The notes under the pieces are model-generated. The model worked only from the letters and a program-made list of their open reading frames with translations, was not told where the DNA came from and ran no database searches. Source: Burkholderia savannae (lineage in GTDB: Bacteria > Pseudomonadota > Gammaproteobacteria > Burkholderiales > Burkholderiaceae). From it: a stretch of DNA of 64,000 nucleotides. The DNA is taken from the NCBI RefSeq assembly GCF_001524445.2, contig NZ_CP013417.1, forward strand, positions 3,658,001 through 3,722,000, given 5' to 3'. Of the stretch, positions 18,371 to 27,861 are shown in pieces (position 1 is the stretch's first letter; each line of letters begins with the position of its first letter). Position numbers and translations under genes: made by a program.

Positions 18371-18805
18371 GTGGCCGCCCCAGGCAACTGGCTCATGGTC
18401 GCGGTCGGCGCACTGGTCATGTTGCGGTTGTCCTCGATTACAACGCATTCGCATATTGGGTATTCCGCGGCAAGGTCGACTCGTCCGGACGGCACCGAAC
18501 CATGGGCGGCCTGATATGGGTCGTCGAACATGTTTCGCGCCGGCGCATTGCGTGAGCAACCCTTCCTCGTTCCCGCATTCCGAGCCGCCAACCGAGACGG
18601 CTGGAAGTCGGCACGGTAACAGACCTGTACGTCGCATCTCTCCTGCTGTTCGCGTTGATCTGCGCCTTGCTGCATGTCCTGTTCACGATGATTTCCCGAC
18701 TTTAGTGCCAATGCGGCAAAGCTGTTATTCGCGCAACCGCGCAACCACCGGTCGTTCCAGCACTGTTCTGGCGCTGCGATTGGCCTCACTATCAGGAGTA
18801 TTCCG
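18371..18805 (+). pseudogene. Degenerate region, possible remnant of small membrane protein
   Basis: No intact gene. Fragments in different + frames look like pieces of one small membrane protein: around 18,432-18,550 VVLDYNAFAYWVFRGKVDSS and further, and around 18,620-18,705 TDLYVASLLLFALICALLHV ending in a TAG. The pieces are separated by frame changes. I do not recognise the family. The DNA replaces the amidohydrolase gene that follows the XapX gene in the right arm. Confidence 0.3.
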
Positions 18806-19486
18806 ATGAGCGCACCCGCAAACTTCAATGGTCAGCGCCCCGTCCTTGACCCGAACGATTCCGCCATGCTGCTGATCGACCATCAAAGCGGCCTGTTCCA
18901 GACCGTCAAGGACATGGAAATGACCGTCCTGCGTAATCACGCCATTGCGCTAGCCAAGATCGCAACGCTCTGCAAGATACCGGTGATCACGACCGCGTCG
19001 GTTCCGCAAGGACCGAACGGTCCGTTGATCCCCGAAATCCACGAAAGCGCGCCGCATGCAAAATATGTCGCTCGCAAGGGGCAGATTAACGCCTGGGACA
19101 ATCCCGTTTTCGTCGACGCGGTCAAGGCAACGGGACGCAAGACGTTGATCATCGCCGGCACCATCACGAGCATCTGCATGGCTTTCCCCGCCATCTCGGC
19201 CGTGCAGGAAGGCTACAAGGTCTTCGCCGTGGTTGATGCCTCCGGCACGTACTCGAAAATGGCGCAGGAGATCACACTCGCTCGTGTCGTTCAAGCGGGC
19301 GTGGTTCCGGTCGACACGGCAGCGGTAGCCGGCGAACTGCAGCAGACCTGGCATCGTCCTGATGCGCAGCAATGGGTCGATGTCTACGCGATGATTTTCC
19401 CTCAGTACCGACTGCTCATCGAGAGCTATCTCAAGGCCCAGGATGTCGTGAAGAACAACGAGCAGCTCGATTCGGAACGGTCGTAA
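18806..19486 (+). CDS. YcaC-like isochorismatase-family hydrolase
   Basis: The 226-residue protein is a second, distinct isochorismatase-like hydrolase. Asp25 ([15 protein letters not shown]), the [13 protein letters not shown] segment (about 90-103) and Cys124 ([13 protein letters not shown]) fit YcaC-type enzymes, whose natural substrate is not known. It is only distantly related to the duplicated protein at 17,062. A ribosome binding site (AGGAG) lies before the ATG at 18806. It stands alone, followed by a hairpin at 19,497-19,522 and an IS remnant. Confidence 0.9.
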   Translation: MSAPANFNGQRPVLDPNDSAMLLIDHQSGLFQTVKDMEMTVLRNHAIALAKIATLCKIPVITTASVPQGPNGPLIPEIHESAPHAKYVARKGQINAWDNPVFVDAVKATGRKTLIIAGTITSICMAFPAISAVQEGYKVFAVVDASGTYSKMAQEITLARVVQAGVVPVDTAAVAGELQQTWHRPDAQQWVDVYAMIFPQYRLLIESYLKAQDVVKNNEQLDSERS

Positions 19487-19496
19487 CGCTTGCGAC

Positions 19497-19522
19497 GGTG
19501 CCAGCGCGCCGCCGCTGGCACC
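19497..19522 (+). terminator. Hairpin after YcaC-like gene
   Basis: GGTGCCAGCG and CGCTGGCACC form a perfect 10-bp stem with a 6-base loop, 11 bases after the stop. There is no T-run, so it may be a weak terminator or RNA-stabilising structure. Confidence 0.5.
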
Positions 19523-19679
19523 GCTTGCCGAATGTCGCTTTCCGGTGCTTCGGCGCCGCTTCTCGCACGCCTCGTGAACCGCCCGCCCGCTGTCGCGTGA
19601 CCATCGCAAACGGCTCACCAGGTGATTGCATCCGTGTCAGGCCTGCAACGCGTTCGCAACCGGGTCGCGAGGAGCACAA

Positions 19680-20470
19680 GGGGCTTGGTGAAGTTAGCGT
19701 CGAAGAGCGGCTGGCGGAGACGATCGAGGCGGCCAAACGGGCCAAGGTCGTCAAGCACGCGAGTCTGAAGCGCTTGATCGTCGATACGACGGTGATGGAG
19801 AAGGCGATTGCCCATCCGACCGATTCGCGGCTGCTCGAGCGCTGCCGCGAACATCTGGTGAAGGCAGCCGCCCGGCATGGGCTGAAGCTGCGGCAGAACG
19901 ACAACCGTGAGGCGTCGCGCCTGGCGAAACAGATTGGCCGCTATGCGCACGCGAAGCAGTACAAGCGGATGAAGGGGGCGTTGCGGACCTTGTGTCTGCG
20001 TATGGGCAGCGTGATGAGAGACGTCGAACGGCAACTCGATGGCGTCGCACGGCAAAGCCGCCCTGCGCTGGAAGACTTGATTGGCCGCACGAAGCGGATT
20101 CTGTCGCAGAAGCAAAAGGACAAGAACAAGCTGTACGCACTACATGCGCCGGAAGTCGAGTGTCTGGCCAAGGGCAAGGCGCGCAAGCCGTACGAATGCG
20201 GCGTGAAGGTGTCGATCACGACGACGCACAAGGAAGGCTTCGTCGTGGGCGCGCGCTCGGTGCCGGGCAATCCGTACGCCGGGCACACGCTGACCGAAGC
20301 GCTGGAGCAGGCGGCGATCCTGGGCGACGTCCAACCGGAACGCCGTCGCTGATCCCGGCTACAAGGTCGTCGCCATCGATGGGGTGTAGGTCTATCACCC
20401 GGGTTTGCGACGCGGCATCACACGCGGCCTGCGCGCGATGATCCGGCGACGCAGCGAGTCGCGCTATGCC
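19680..20470 (+). mobile_element. IS5-family transposase remnant (frameshifted, both ends missing)
   Basis: A long open frame up to 20,352 carries the middle of an IS5-family transposase: LIVDTTVMEKAIAHPTDSRL (first Asp of DDE), the lysine/arginine-rich spacer, NKLYALHAPEVECLAKGKAR and GVKVSITTTHKEGFVVGARS, PGNPYAGHTLTEALEQA. The frame breaks near 20,337; the following piece (DPGYKVVAIDGV, stop, then RRGITRGLRAMIRRRS at 20,405-20,460) continues the same protein in other frames. The N-terminal ~100 residues and the DDE glutamate region are absent. A second remnant of the same type lies at 29,475-29,900. Confidence 0.85.
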
Positions 20471-20563
20471 GACGTCGCCTTTGCTGCGCCGAAGGATCGT
20501 TTGTCACGCGAGTTTCCGCGTTCCGTTGATTCATCCATCCGTAGAGTGAGGTCGTGTTTGGAG

Positions 20564-21481
20564 CTACGGCGAACAACTCTGCTCGGCGCTCGCCACATGA
20601 TCGAAGTTGGAGACGATGTGATCGACAAAGGTTCGAACCTTGGCCGCCAGGTAGCGACGACTCGGGTATGCCACATGAATATCGAACTTTGGATGCCGAT
20701 GATCGCCGAAGAGATGCACGAGGCGACCACACGTTATATCCCCTTTGATCAAATAATCAGGCAAAGTGGCAATGCCCATGCCGAGAATCGCCAACTTGCG
20801 CAGCATCTCGATGTTGTTTGCAACGAATCGATTGAGCGGTTGACTGCACGCCGCGCCACCTAACCCAGCAAAAGTGCAATCTTCGCCCCAATGATCGGCC
20901 GGCAGGCTCAAACATACATGGTGGGAAATCTGCTCTGCTCGATTCGGAACCCCATGCTTCTCCAGGTAACTCGGCGCCGCGCATACAATCCAACTTTCAG
21001 TCGTCAGGCGACGCGTAACGATGCTCGAGCTGCGCATTTGCTTGGAAACCATAATCCCGACATCGAAGCCGTCTTCGACCAGATCGACCTGATTGTCGAG
21101 TAGCGTCAAGTCCGGCACGATCTTGGGAAATCGCGCGCTGTATGACTGCAGAAGCGGAGCCAAACTGTTCAAGCCAAACACGATGGGGGCGACGATTCGC
21201 AACGTGCCAGACGGCTCGCGGTTCCCGGCGGCAACCATCTCTTTGGCGTCGTCGAGTTCAACCAGAATCTGACGCGCCTTTTCCAGATAAACACGCCCCG
21301 GCTCCGTAAGTGAAAGGCTACGCGTTGTCCGATTCAACAACCTCGTGCCAAGGTGAGCTTCCAACGCTGCAAGTGCGCGTGTTACTACTGCATTTGAAAT
21401 ATCCAACGCGGACGCCGCACGTGTAAAGCCGCCAAGATCCACAATCTTTACAAACACTCGGAGCGATTGAAAATAGTCCAT
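20564..21481 (-). CDS. LysR-type transcriptional regulator
   Basis: The 305-residue protein has the LysR helix-turn-helix at residues ~3-62 (FTRAASALDISNAVVTRALA; RLLNRTTRSLSLTEPGRVYL) and a substrate-binding effector domain (about 90-295). It resembles the DsdC/AaeR-like group that controls adjacent oxidoreductases. MDYFQSLRVF (ATG at 21481) was chosen as start; an ATG seven codons upstream is possible. It is on the same strand as the seven-gene operon ending at 21,813, with a 331-base gap, so it probably has its own promoter. Confidence 0.92.
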   Translation of the reverse strand: MDYFQSLRVFVKIVDLGGFTRAASALDISNAVVTRALAALEAHLGTRLLNRTTRSLSLTEPGRVYLEKARQILVELDDAKEMVAAGNREPSGTLRIVAPIVFGLNSLAPLLQSYSARFPKIVPDLTLLDNQVDLVEDGFDVGIMVSKQMRSSSIVTRRLTTESWIVCAAPSYLEKHGVPNRAEQISHHVCLSLPADHWGEDCTFAGLGGAACSQPLNRFVANNIEMLRKLAILGMGIATLPDYLIKGDITCGRLVHLFGDHRHPKFDIHVAYPSRRYLAAKVRTFVDHIVSNFDHVASAEQSCSP

Positions 21482-21812
21482 TCTCAATTTCAACTGCAAC
21501 ATAAATATTCGATTTTTGCTTTCTCGAAAACCATCTGGAATCGATATTCAAAACGCTGTTCCCGCCACGATCGTCTAACCGATGGCCGTGGCGAATGGCG
21601 CTCGGAACCAGGCTGCGCCGGCCCGGATGTCAAGACGGCCGGGCGGACATGTGGCACGCCAAACGTGCTCGCCGGGGGCTGTCCGCTCGAAGGCGGTCTT
21701 GCAAACTCTGCCGACATGGCCCGGTGATCCGCGATGCAACCGGCACCCTCGCAAGTCGATCCGGGAAACCAACTCGTTCATATGGCCCGCGAATCGATCG
21801 CCCAGCCATCCA
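21482..21812. other. Intergenic region between LysR gene and porin stop
   Basis: 331 bases without a gene I can support. The part near 21,490-21,560 is A/T-rich and probably carries the LysR promoter. No clear terminator for the upstream operon was seen. Confidence 0.4.
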
Positions 21813-23288
21813 TTACCATCCGTATTTGAATTCGATGCCTGCATAGTCGGCATTTTTGCCTCCCAAACTCCGGATGGCATTACCCGCCTGAAAATGAACG
21901 GCCTCGATCGAGCTGATCAGATTGTCGGCAACCGTCCAGTCCGACCGAAGCTGTACGTACATCCCGGTCCACCGGGAACCATGCTCTGCGGTACCTGGCA
22001 CGGCAACGTTGCCTTGTTGATAAATGGCGTCATTCGCCGTTTGGCGCCACTGAAAGCCCAATGCAGCAAGTAATGAGAGCCTGCTCGACGGCTTCAACGT
22101 GATTGACGGTTTGATGTGAACAATGTTCGCGTAACCGGTGAATCCAGCCAGCGTGAAATAGTAGCCGTTCGGAAAGAGCGGATTGAACGTTCCCACTCGG
22201 CCGTCTCCCGGATGCCGATCGCCGGACGCCACATCGATCTGAAGACCAACGCGAGGCGTGCCCCAACCCTCCAGCGCGTAGCCCACGAGCGAGCCAATCG
22301 CCCATGCATTGATTACGTCGCGGCCGACGTGGCCCGTTTGCAGCATGGATTCGACGTCCCAATCGGCATGCCCAGCCTTTCCGGAATAGCGCAAATCGAA
22401 TACATCCCGATGCTCGTCGCCCTTTGCGTCGAGAAATACCGCGTTGCTTCGGTTGTAACGCGAGTAGTAACCGGACAGATCGCCCGGGCCGACGTCCTTG
22501 CGCTCGAAACGCACGCCGCTGAAGGTGAGATGTCGGTTCGATCTGTCGTCGAACGCCGTATTGCCTCGATTTTGCACCGGTTGCGTCGCATAACCGATAA
22601 AGCGCCACTTGCTGTATTCCAGATCGCCCCAGACTGCATCGAAGCTTTGCCGAACATTCGGGCCTTCGCGAACGGAAATGAAGCGTTGCAGATCGAAAGC
22701 CATTTCCTGCCGCCCTATGCGAAGCTTCGCCGTAGCCCCAGCCGCGTGCCCCACCCATGCGACGAACGCCTGCTCGATATCCGGCGGGCTCCTGTCGACC
22801 GGCGTCGCGATATCCTTGCCATACGCTCGCGCATCCACGAGTTGGACGAACACCTGATAATGTTGCGCGATCCGTAAGTCCGCACTGACCTGCGCCCGTT
22901 GCAGCAGCCGGGTGTTGGCGGATGCCGGACCAACGCCGAACAGCGGCGCTCCACTGATCTCGACACGCTCCCGGAGATTCGCGCCAAGAGACAGGTACGA
23001 GTGCGGATCGTCGCCGAGTGGGATGTATTTGAGGTCGTCCAGAGGCTTTGCCGGCACGCACGGGTCAGCCAGAACCGACCAGTCTTCCTGCCAGCGGTTG
23101 GAGAGCACGCGCGGCCGCTTCTGCGCGCACGCCACCGCATTCTCATTCGCCTCCACGCGCTTGCCGATGCCAAGGCCGAATGCCGCGGCCACCATGATGG
23201 GCAGCACAGAGCAGTTGTGGCGTCGACGAATGAATGCCGGCCAACGCAACCACATTCGACTATCCTGCATTGATGTCGCTCGCATCAT
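21813..23288 (-). CDS. Alginate-export-family outer-membrane porin
   Basis: The 491-residue protein has an N-terminal signal region (hydrophobic about residues 25-42) and a beta-barrel with many alternating strands ending in the aromatic C-terminal GIEFKYGW. The pattern YLSLGANLRERVEISGAPLF, RIGRQEMAFDLQRFISVREGPNVRQ SFDAV-type segments and FNPLFPNGYYFTLAGFTGYA are typical of the alginate_exp (PF13372) porins, which in catabolic clusters usually import substrate. It is the last gene of the operon; its ATG overlaps the DUF1275 stop (ATGA at 23,285-23,288). Confidence 0.88.
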   Translation of the reverse strand: MMRATSMQDSRMWLRWPAFIRRRHNCSVLPIMVAAAFGLGIGKRVEANENAVACAQKRPRVLSNRWQEDWSVLADPCVPAKPLDDLKYIPLGDDPHSYLSLGANLRERVEISGAPLFGVGPASANTRLLQRAQVSADLRIAQHYQVFVQLVDARAYGKDIATPVDRSPPDIEQAFVAWVGHAAGATAKLRIGRQEMAFDLQRFISVREGPNVRQSFDAVWGDLEYSKWRFIGYATQPVQNRGNTAFDDRSNRHLTFSGVRFERKDVGPGDLSGYYSRYNRSNAVFLDAKGDEHRDVFDLRYSGKAGHADWDVESMLQTGHVGRDVINAWAIGSLVGYALEGWGTPRVGLQIDVASGDRHPGDGRVGTFNPLFPNGYYFTLAGFTGYANIVHIKPSITLKPSSRLSLLAALGFQWRQTANDAIYQQGNVAVPGTAEHGSRWTGMYVQLRSDWTVADNLISSIEAVHFQAGNAIRSLGGKNADYAGIEFKYGW

Positions 23289-24058
23289 GGGTTCGGCCCC
23301 GGCATTGCTGCGCGATCCTGCGCGCCCGGCGCGTTGAGGAAGAGGCTCAGTGCAAGCGTGACGAGCAACGCGACCGGCAGCATCAGCGCCCAAAACGAAA
23401 CATATCGATAAGCCAACGCACCGATGACGGCGCCCGAACCGAAACACGAGATGACCCGGAGCGTCTTCCCGAGGCGGGCGCGGACGGCCCCCTTCGTGTC
23501 GACCGGCGTCTCCGAGGAAGCAAGGTTCACGGCATCGAGCACGGCCTGGGTGACGTTACCGGTCATCACGGTGTTCGGCACGCCGACGCGCTCGATCAAC
23601 CGACTGTGGGCGTTCTGCACGCCCATGGCCGCCGCGCCGAGCATTCCGCACACGATGATCGGCACGCTATCGGCGCCGAGTGCCGGTTCGATGCCGATGC
23701 CGGAAAAACAGAAAGCCACCAGGAGCGCCGCCTGCATCGCGTACAAGGACGCCGCTCTTCGATTGGCGTCCTGAGACCGCATGGCCTTCACCACCGCGCT
23801 GCTTAATACGATGCCGGAGACGAACGCGGGGAAGGTCATCAGTTTCGTGAAGATGCCCTGTCCATAACCGGCAACGTCCACGCCGATCAACACGAAGTTG
23901 CCCGTCACATGCGCCGTGAAGAGACCAAACAGGGCGACGAAGCTGAATGTGTCGACATAGCCGGCAATGGCTGCAAGCACGTTGTCTTCGTGCCTCTTCG
24001 TCCAGGCCCGATTGGGGAGCATCGAACGGACGGTAATCAACATGCGCGCTTTAGTCAT
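23285..24058 (-). CDS. DUF1275 (YoaK-like) membrane protein
   Basis: The 257-residue protein has about six to seven membrane segments and the family signature GYVDTFSFVALFGLFTAHVTGN (shown in part; about residues 33-54), followed by GVQNAHSRLIERVGVPNTVMTGN (about 145-167). DUF1275 proteins are inner-membrane proteins of unknown function. Both ends are coupled by 4-base overlaps: upstream with the VOC gene (24,055-24,058) and downstream with the porin gene. Confidence 0.88.
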   Translation of the reverse strand: MTKARMLITVRSMLPNRAWTKRHEDNVLAAIAGYVDTFSFVALFGLFTAHVTGNFVLIGVDVAGYGQGIFTKLMTFPAFVSGIVLSSAVVKAMRSQDANRRAASLYAMQAALLVAFCFSGIGIEPALGADSVPIIVCGMLGAAAMGVQNAHSRLIERVGVPNTVMTGNVTQAVLDAVNLASSETPVDTKGAVRARLGKTLRVISCFGSGAVIGALAYRYVSFWALMLPVALLVTLALSLFLNAPGAQDRAAMPGPNP

Positions 24059-24954
24059 CGGGCTGCGGCGTGAATTTCGGCAATATAGCCGCCCGGGAAC
24101 CGCACAAATGCCGCTTCGCGCTTGTCCGACGTGAACGGCTGTACCAGCACCGTCGCACCGGCGGATCGCGCTTTCTTTAACGTGCTGGCGAGATTCGACA
24201 CTTCGTAGCCAGTCGTTTCGCGGCCAAAGGGATAGGGCAAATGACCGTCGGTGACGGCGACCGTCATCTTTCCAAAGCCCGATTCGATGCGGATGCGGCG
24301 ATACGTGTCGTTCGGCCGCCCGATCTCCGCGCCCGAAGCGTCGCGCACGTCCGACACCACTTTCCCGTGCGAGAACGCAACGAAGTTACGCACCAGTTCA
24401 TCCGCGCGCTCCGGCGACACATAGGCGCGATTTTCCGGCACCGTTTTCAATTCGTCGTACCTCGGCGCCTGCGTGTGCCAGTAGAACTGCATCTGGACGC
24501 CGCCGGGCCACGCGACGATCGCGTCGCGCCCGACCGGATCGGGGAATGGCGCAACGGTCACGTCCGCGCCGTGCGCTTTCGCCGACTGGATTGCCGCATC
24601 CATGTCGGTCACCATATAGCCTGTGCGTTCATCACCGAAAGGATAGGGAATCGGCGTCTTGAAACCGAATACCGACAGCGTGCCGACCGGCGTGAACACG
24701 AGCTGCGAAATCGTTCGGCTCGGCGCGGGCGTTACCTGGAACTCGCCTTGCTTTGACTTGTGACCGCCGAACGTTGCGAGAAAGCTTTCGACGAATGTGT
24801 CGAAATCTTCCGGTGCCACGTACACGTGCGTTGTGTCGTACTGGGGGCCGACGGATACCGTCGGCGCCGAGACTGGCGTCGCGACGGCTAGCAGCGTCGA
24901 GACGAGGCCGGCGGTGACCATGCTGGTCGCGATCAAGAGACGGAAGAGGGACAT
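24055..24954 (-). CDS. Exported VOC/glyoxalase-like protein, two-domain
   Basis: The 299-residue protein has a Sec signal peptide (about residues 1-29) and two tandem vicinal-oxygen-chelate modules. The first is at about 40-155 (HVYVAPEDFDTFVESFLATF; YMVTDMDAAIQSAKAHGADV; WPGGVQMQFYWH). The second is at about 165-295 (AYVSPERADELVRNFVAFSH; YEVSNLASTLKKARSAGATV; FPGGYIAEIH). VOC proteins are usually cytoplasmic, so an exported one is unusual. It starts 15 bases after the DoxX stop and is coupled to the DUF1275 gene. Confidence 0.85.
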   Translation of the reverse strand: MSLFRLLIATSMVTAGLVSTLLAVATPVSAPTVSVGPQYDTTHVYVAPEDFDTFVESFLATFGGHKSKQGEFQVTPAPSRTISQLVFTPVGTLSVFGFKTPIPYPFGDERTGYMVTDMDAAIQSAKAHGADVTVAPFPDPVGRDAIVAWPGGVQMQFYWHTQAPRYDELKTVPENRAYVSPERADELVRNFVAFSHGKVVSDVRDASGAEIGRPNDTYRRIRIESGFGKMTVAVTDGHLPYPFGRETTGYEVSNLASTLKKARSAGATVLVQPFTSDKREAAFVRFPGGYIAEIHAAAR

Positions 24955-24969
24955 GGCATTGAAGTATCT

Positions 24970-25425
24970 TTATGGTTTTTCATGAAGATGGCGCTTGCCA
25001 TCTCGACGAATCGAATCGGACAGCCACACCGCCATTAACAGCGCGGCAATCAATCCGAGATGCTCGAAAAAGCTGTTGGCCGCACGCAGCCGAGCGGCAC
25101 CGGCCATGTTCCAGAAATCATTCGCGACCAGCATCGCGACTGCCGTCAGGCATCCGAGGCCGCCGGCGCCGAGCCAAGCAAGACGATCCGCGATGACGCA
25201 AACCGACCCGCCCAGCTCGACGGCAATGGCGAGAGCCGCCCAAAGCCACCCTGGTCGAAGTCCGAAGTGATTCAGCTCGGCGATGGCCGCCCGATAATTC
25301 AAGAGCTTCGTTAGGCTACCGAACAGGTAGGCGGACACCAGCGCCGTTCGAGCCATTGGCACAAGCGGGCGCCAGCCGAGGATCGCGCTCACCCATGCGG
25401 GACGGCGAGTCTTGACCGCGTCCAT
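24970..25425 (-). CDS. DoxX-family membrane protein
   Basis: The 151-residue protein has four hydrophobic segments and the DoxX/MauE-like pattern FGSLTKLLNYRAAIAELNHF GLRPG (about residues 30-55), then AIAVELGGSVCVIADRLAWL and a C-terminal ANSFFEHLGLIAALLMAVWL. DoxX proteins are integral membrane proteins tied to redox functions. The ATG at 25425 follows the amidohydrolase stop by one base, so it is part of the same operon. Confidence 0.85.
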   Translation of the reverse strand: MDAVKTRRPAWVSAILGWRPLVPMARTALVSAYLFGSLTKLLNYRAAIAELNHFGLRPGWLWAALAIAVELGGSVCVIADRLAWLGAGGLGCLTAVAMLVANDFWNMAGAARLRAANSFFEHLGLIAALLMAVWLSDSIRRDGKRHLHEKP

Positions 25426-25426
25426 A

Positions 25427-27319
25427 TCAAATCGCCCAGCACGCACAGCCGAGCGCTCCCCAGAACGAACGCGCATCGGACGCGGGTACGCTGCGCAACC
25501 ACGCCTGGTCGTGGCTGTGCCCATGCACGATGCATGCGTTTGCGCAACCGCACGACGCGCCGGCCACCTTCTGCAACGCCGCCTCTGCGTCGCCCTTCGA
25601 ATCCCTCCAGGCCGCAAAGCCGCCGAACCGCCGCACCGGCGACCAGTCGGGCATGGCGGGCGGCGGCTCGCCGTCGTCGAGAAAAGCGAACTCGCCCGTT
25701 CCATAGACAACGCGCCCGCCTACCAGCGTCAGCATCGAAGTCGTGTGCGCGATGTCGTCCTCGGCACAGGAGAAGAAGTCGCGGTCCGGCACGATCAGAT
25801 CGGCGAATTGTCCAACCGCGATCTGCCCTTTCTTTCCTTCCTCGTTCGAGAACCAGGTCACCTTCTCAGTCCACATGCGCAGCGCCGTTTCGCGATCGAC
25901 GCAGTTGCGTTGCGGGTACAGGCGCAGACCGCCGACCGTTCTTCCCGTCACCAGCCACGCGAGGGATACCCACGGGTTGTACGAAGCGACTCTCGTGGCG
26001 TCGGTGCCGGCCGATAGCCGAATGCCCTTCTCCAGCATCTTCGCCACCGGCGGCGTGGCTGCCGCGGCGGTCGAGCCGTAGAGTTCGACGAAGTATTCAC
26101 CTTGATAAGCCATCCGATGCTGGACGGCGACGCCGCCGCCGAGTGCGGCGATACGATCCATCGAGCGCTCCGAGATCGTCTCGGCATGATCGAAGAACCA
26201 GTTGAGACCCGCCAGCGGTATATCGCGGTTGACCTTTTCGAATACGTCGAGCGCGCCGCTGATTGTCTCGTCATACGTCGCGTGCAAGCGCCACGGCCAG
26301 CGATTCTCGGCCAGCACGCGCACCACGGCCTCCAGTTCGTCTTCCATCTGTAGCGGCGTGTCAGGCCGCGGCTCACGAAAATCCTCGAAGTCTGCGGCGG
26401 AATAGACGAGCATTTCACCGGCACCGTTGTGCCGAAAGTAATCGTCCCCCTGCTTGTACTTCGAGGTTTTTGTCCAATTGAGGAAGTCCTGCTTTTCTTC
26501 CTTCGGTTTTTGCGTGAACAGGTTGTACGCAAGCCGCACGGTCAGTTGTCCTTCATCCGCGAGCCTTTGAATCACCTCGTAGTCTTCCGGATAGTTCTGG
26601 AAACCGCCGCCCGCGTCGATCACGCCGGTGACACCGAGTCGATTCAGTTCGCGCATGAAATGACGCGTCGAATTCAACTGATAGTCGAATGGCAGTTTGG
26701 GGCCTTTCGCGAGGGTCTCGTAGAGAATCGATGCATTCGGTTTCGCGAGCAGCAGGCCAGTCGGGTTGCCTTGGCCATCGCGCATGATCTTGCCGCCAGG
26801 AGGCTCGGGGGTTTCCTTCGTGTATCCGACGACGCGCAATGCTGCAGCGTTCAACAACGCGCGGTCGTACAGATGCAGGATGAATACCGGTGTATCCGGC
26901 GCCACGGCGTTCAGCTCGTCGATGGTCGGCAACCGCTTTTCGACGAACTGCTGCTCGGTGAAGCCGCCTACCACGCGCACCCACTGCGGCGGCGGCGTGA
27001 TCGCGACTTGCCGCTTCAGCATGTCCATTGCGTCGGCCAGCGAGCGCACACCGTCCCAACGCAGTTCCATGTTGAAGTTCAAGCCGCCTCGCACGAGATG
27101 CGCATGGTTGTCGATCAGCCCCGGTAGTACGAGGCGGCCGTTCAGATCGACAATGCGCGTGTTCGAACCGGCGAGCGGCATGATTTCCGCCTCGTCGCCG
27201 ACAGCGACGAACGTGCCGTTTTCGATTGCGACTGCGCTCGCCGTCGGCTTCGACCGATTCAGAGTCACGAATCGTCCGTTGCGCAAGACGAGATCGGGAA
27301 TGTGGAAAGAGGCGGTCAT
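25427..27319 (-). CDS. YtcJ-like amidohydrolase (amidohydrolase_3 family)
   Basis: The 630-residue protein is a metal-dependent hydrolase. The N-terminal beta-sandwich leads to the HxH metal motif in LPGLIDNHAHLVRGG (about residues 65-80); further metal/catalytic residues are visible in RLHATYDETI, WFFDHAETIS and LSAGTDATR (barrel Asp). YtcJ-type enzymes hydrolyse amide, formamide or carbamate bonds; the substrate here is unknown. The last ~70 residues (Cys-rich: GASCGCANACIVHGHSHDQ) are an unusual tail. The ATG at 27319 overlaps the xapX stop (ATGA). It is the largest enzyme of the operon and the likely key step. Confidence 0.9.
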   Translation of the reverse strand: MTASFHIPDLVLRNGRFVTLNRSKPTASAVAIENGTFVAVGDEAEIMPLAGSNTRIVDLNGRLVLPGLIDNHAHLVRGGLNFNMELRWDGVRSLADAMDMLKRQVAITPPPQWVRVVGGFTEQQFVEKRLPTIDELNAVAPDTPVFILHLYDRALLNAAALRVVGYTKETPEPPGGKIMRDGQGNPTGLLLAKPNASILYETLAKGPKLPFDYQLNSTRHFMRELNRLGVTGVIDAGGGFQNYPEDYEVIQRLADEGQLTVRLAYNLFTQKPKEEKQDFLNWTKTSKYKQGDDYFRHNGAGEMLVYSAADFEDFREPRPDTPLQMEDELEAVVRVLAENRWPWRLHATYDETISGALDVFEKVNRDIPLAGLNWFFDHAETISERSMDRIAALGGGVAVQHRMAYQGEYFVELYGSTAAAATPPVAKMLEKGIRLSAGTDATRVASYNPWVSLAWLVTGRTVGGLRLYPQRNCVDRETALRMWTEKVTWFSNEEGKKGQIAVGQFADLIVPDRDFFSCAEDDIAHTTSMLTLVGGRVVYGTGEFAFLDDGEPPPAMPDWSPVRRFGGFAAWRDSKGDAEAALQKVAGASCGCANACIVHGHSHDQAWLRSVPASDARSFWGALGCACWAI

Positions 27320-27606
27320 GAGCGAATGTCTCCGGTGGATTCCGATATGGCGCTTGACTGCTTGGGCGCCGGCCGGCCGGGCAGCATCCCCAAGATGTGG
27401 TTGCTGCAACCTGCATCGCGCCAGGCGGCCTGCAGCGTATTCCCGCCAAGCAAGCGTTTTGCGAGCGGTGCGATCTGCTCGCCGCCCAGCATGCCGAGCA
27501 GGCCGAGCAGCGCGATGAGTGGCGGCGCGGGTGATCTCACGTTGATCAGGCTGTAAATGACGCCGACGAAAACGCCGGCTCCCAATGACAACAGGTAGAG
27601 TTTCAT
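27316..27606 (-). CDS. XapX-domain membrane protein (right copy)
   Basis: The 96-residue protein differs from the left copy only in the tail (e.g. PAPKQSSAISESTG against PASKQSSAKSDSTG), while the two membrane helices and the XapX core are identical. Concentration of changes in the tail suggests the core is under selection. Its stop overlaps the amidohydrolase start (27,316-27,319), tying it to the operon; the gap to the isochorismatase-like gene is 255 bases. Confidence 0.88.
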   Translation of the reverse strand: MKLYLLSLGAGVFVGVIYSLINVRSPAPPLIALLGLLGMLGGEQIAPLAKRLLGGNTLQAAWRDAGCSNHILGMLPGRPAPKQSSAISESTGDIRS

Positions 27607-27861
27607 GAGCGTGTGAAAAACATTTCACCCGAAGCGAAATTGAAATCCCCAACGGCTCTGCGGCTCTGCAATTTGTCTCGCGAAGCGGGGGCGCGTAGGT
27701 TCGATCGCCGCGTCGTTTGAAGCGCGGCGTCTGGGCGCATCGAATGCGTTTCCGCCACTCACGCTTGCGCGACGTGGCGGAACTTCCTGCCAATATATTA
27801 TGGATGCCGAATTATCAAATTCGATTTCCAATTCCTTTCTCTACAACATGATTCAATGAGC

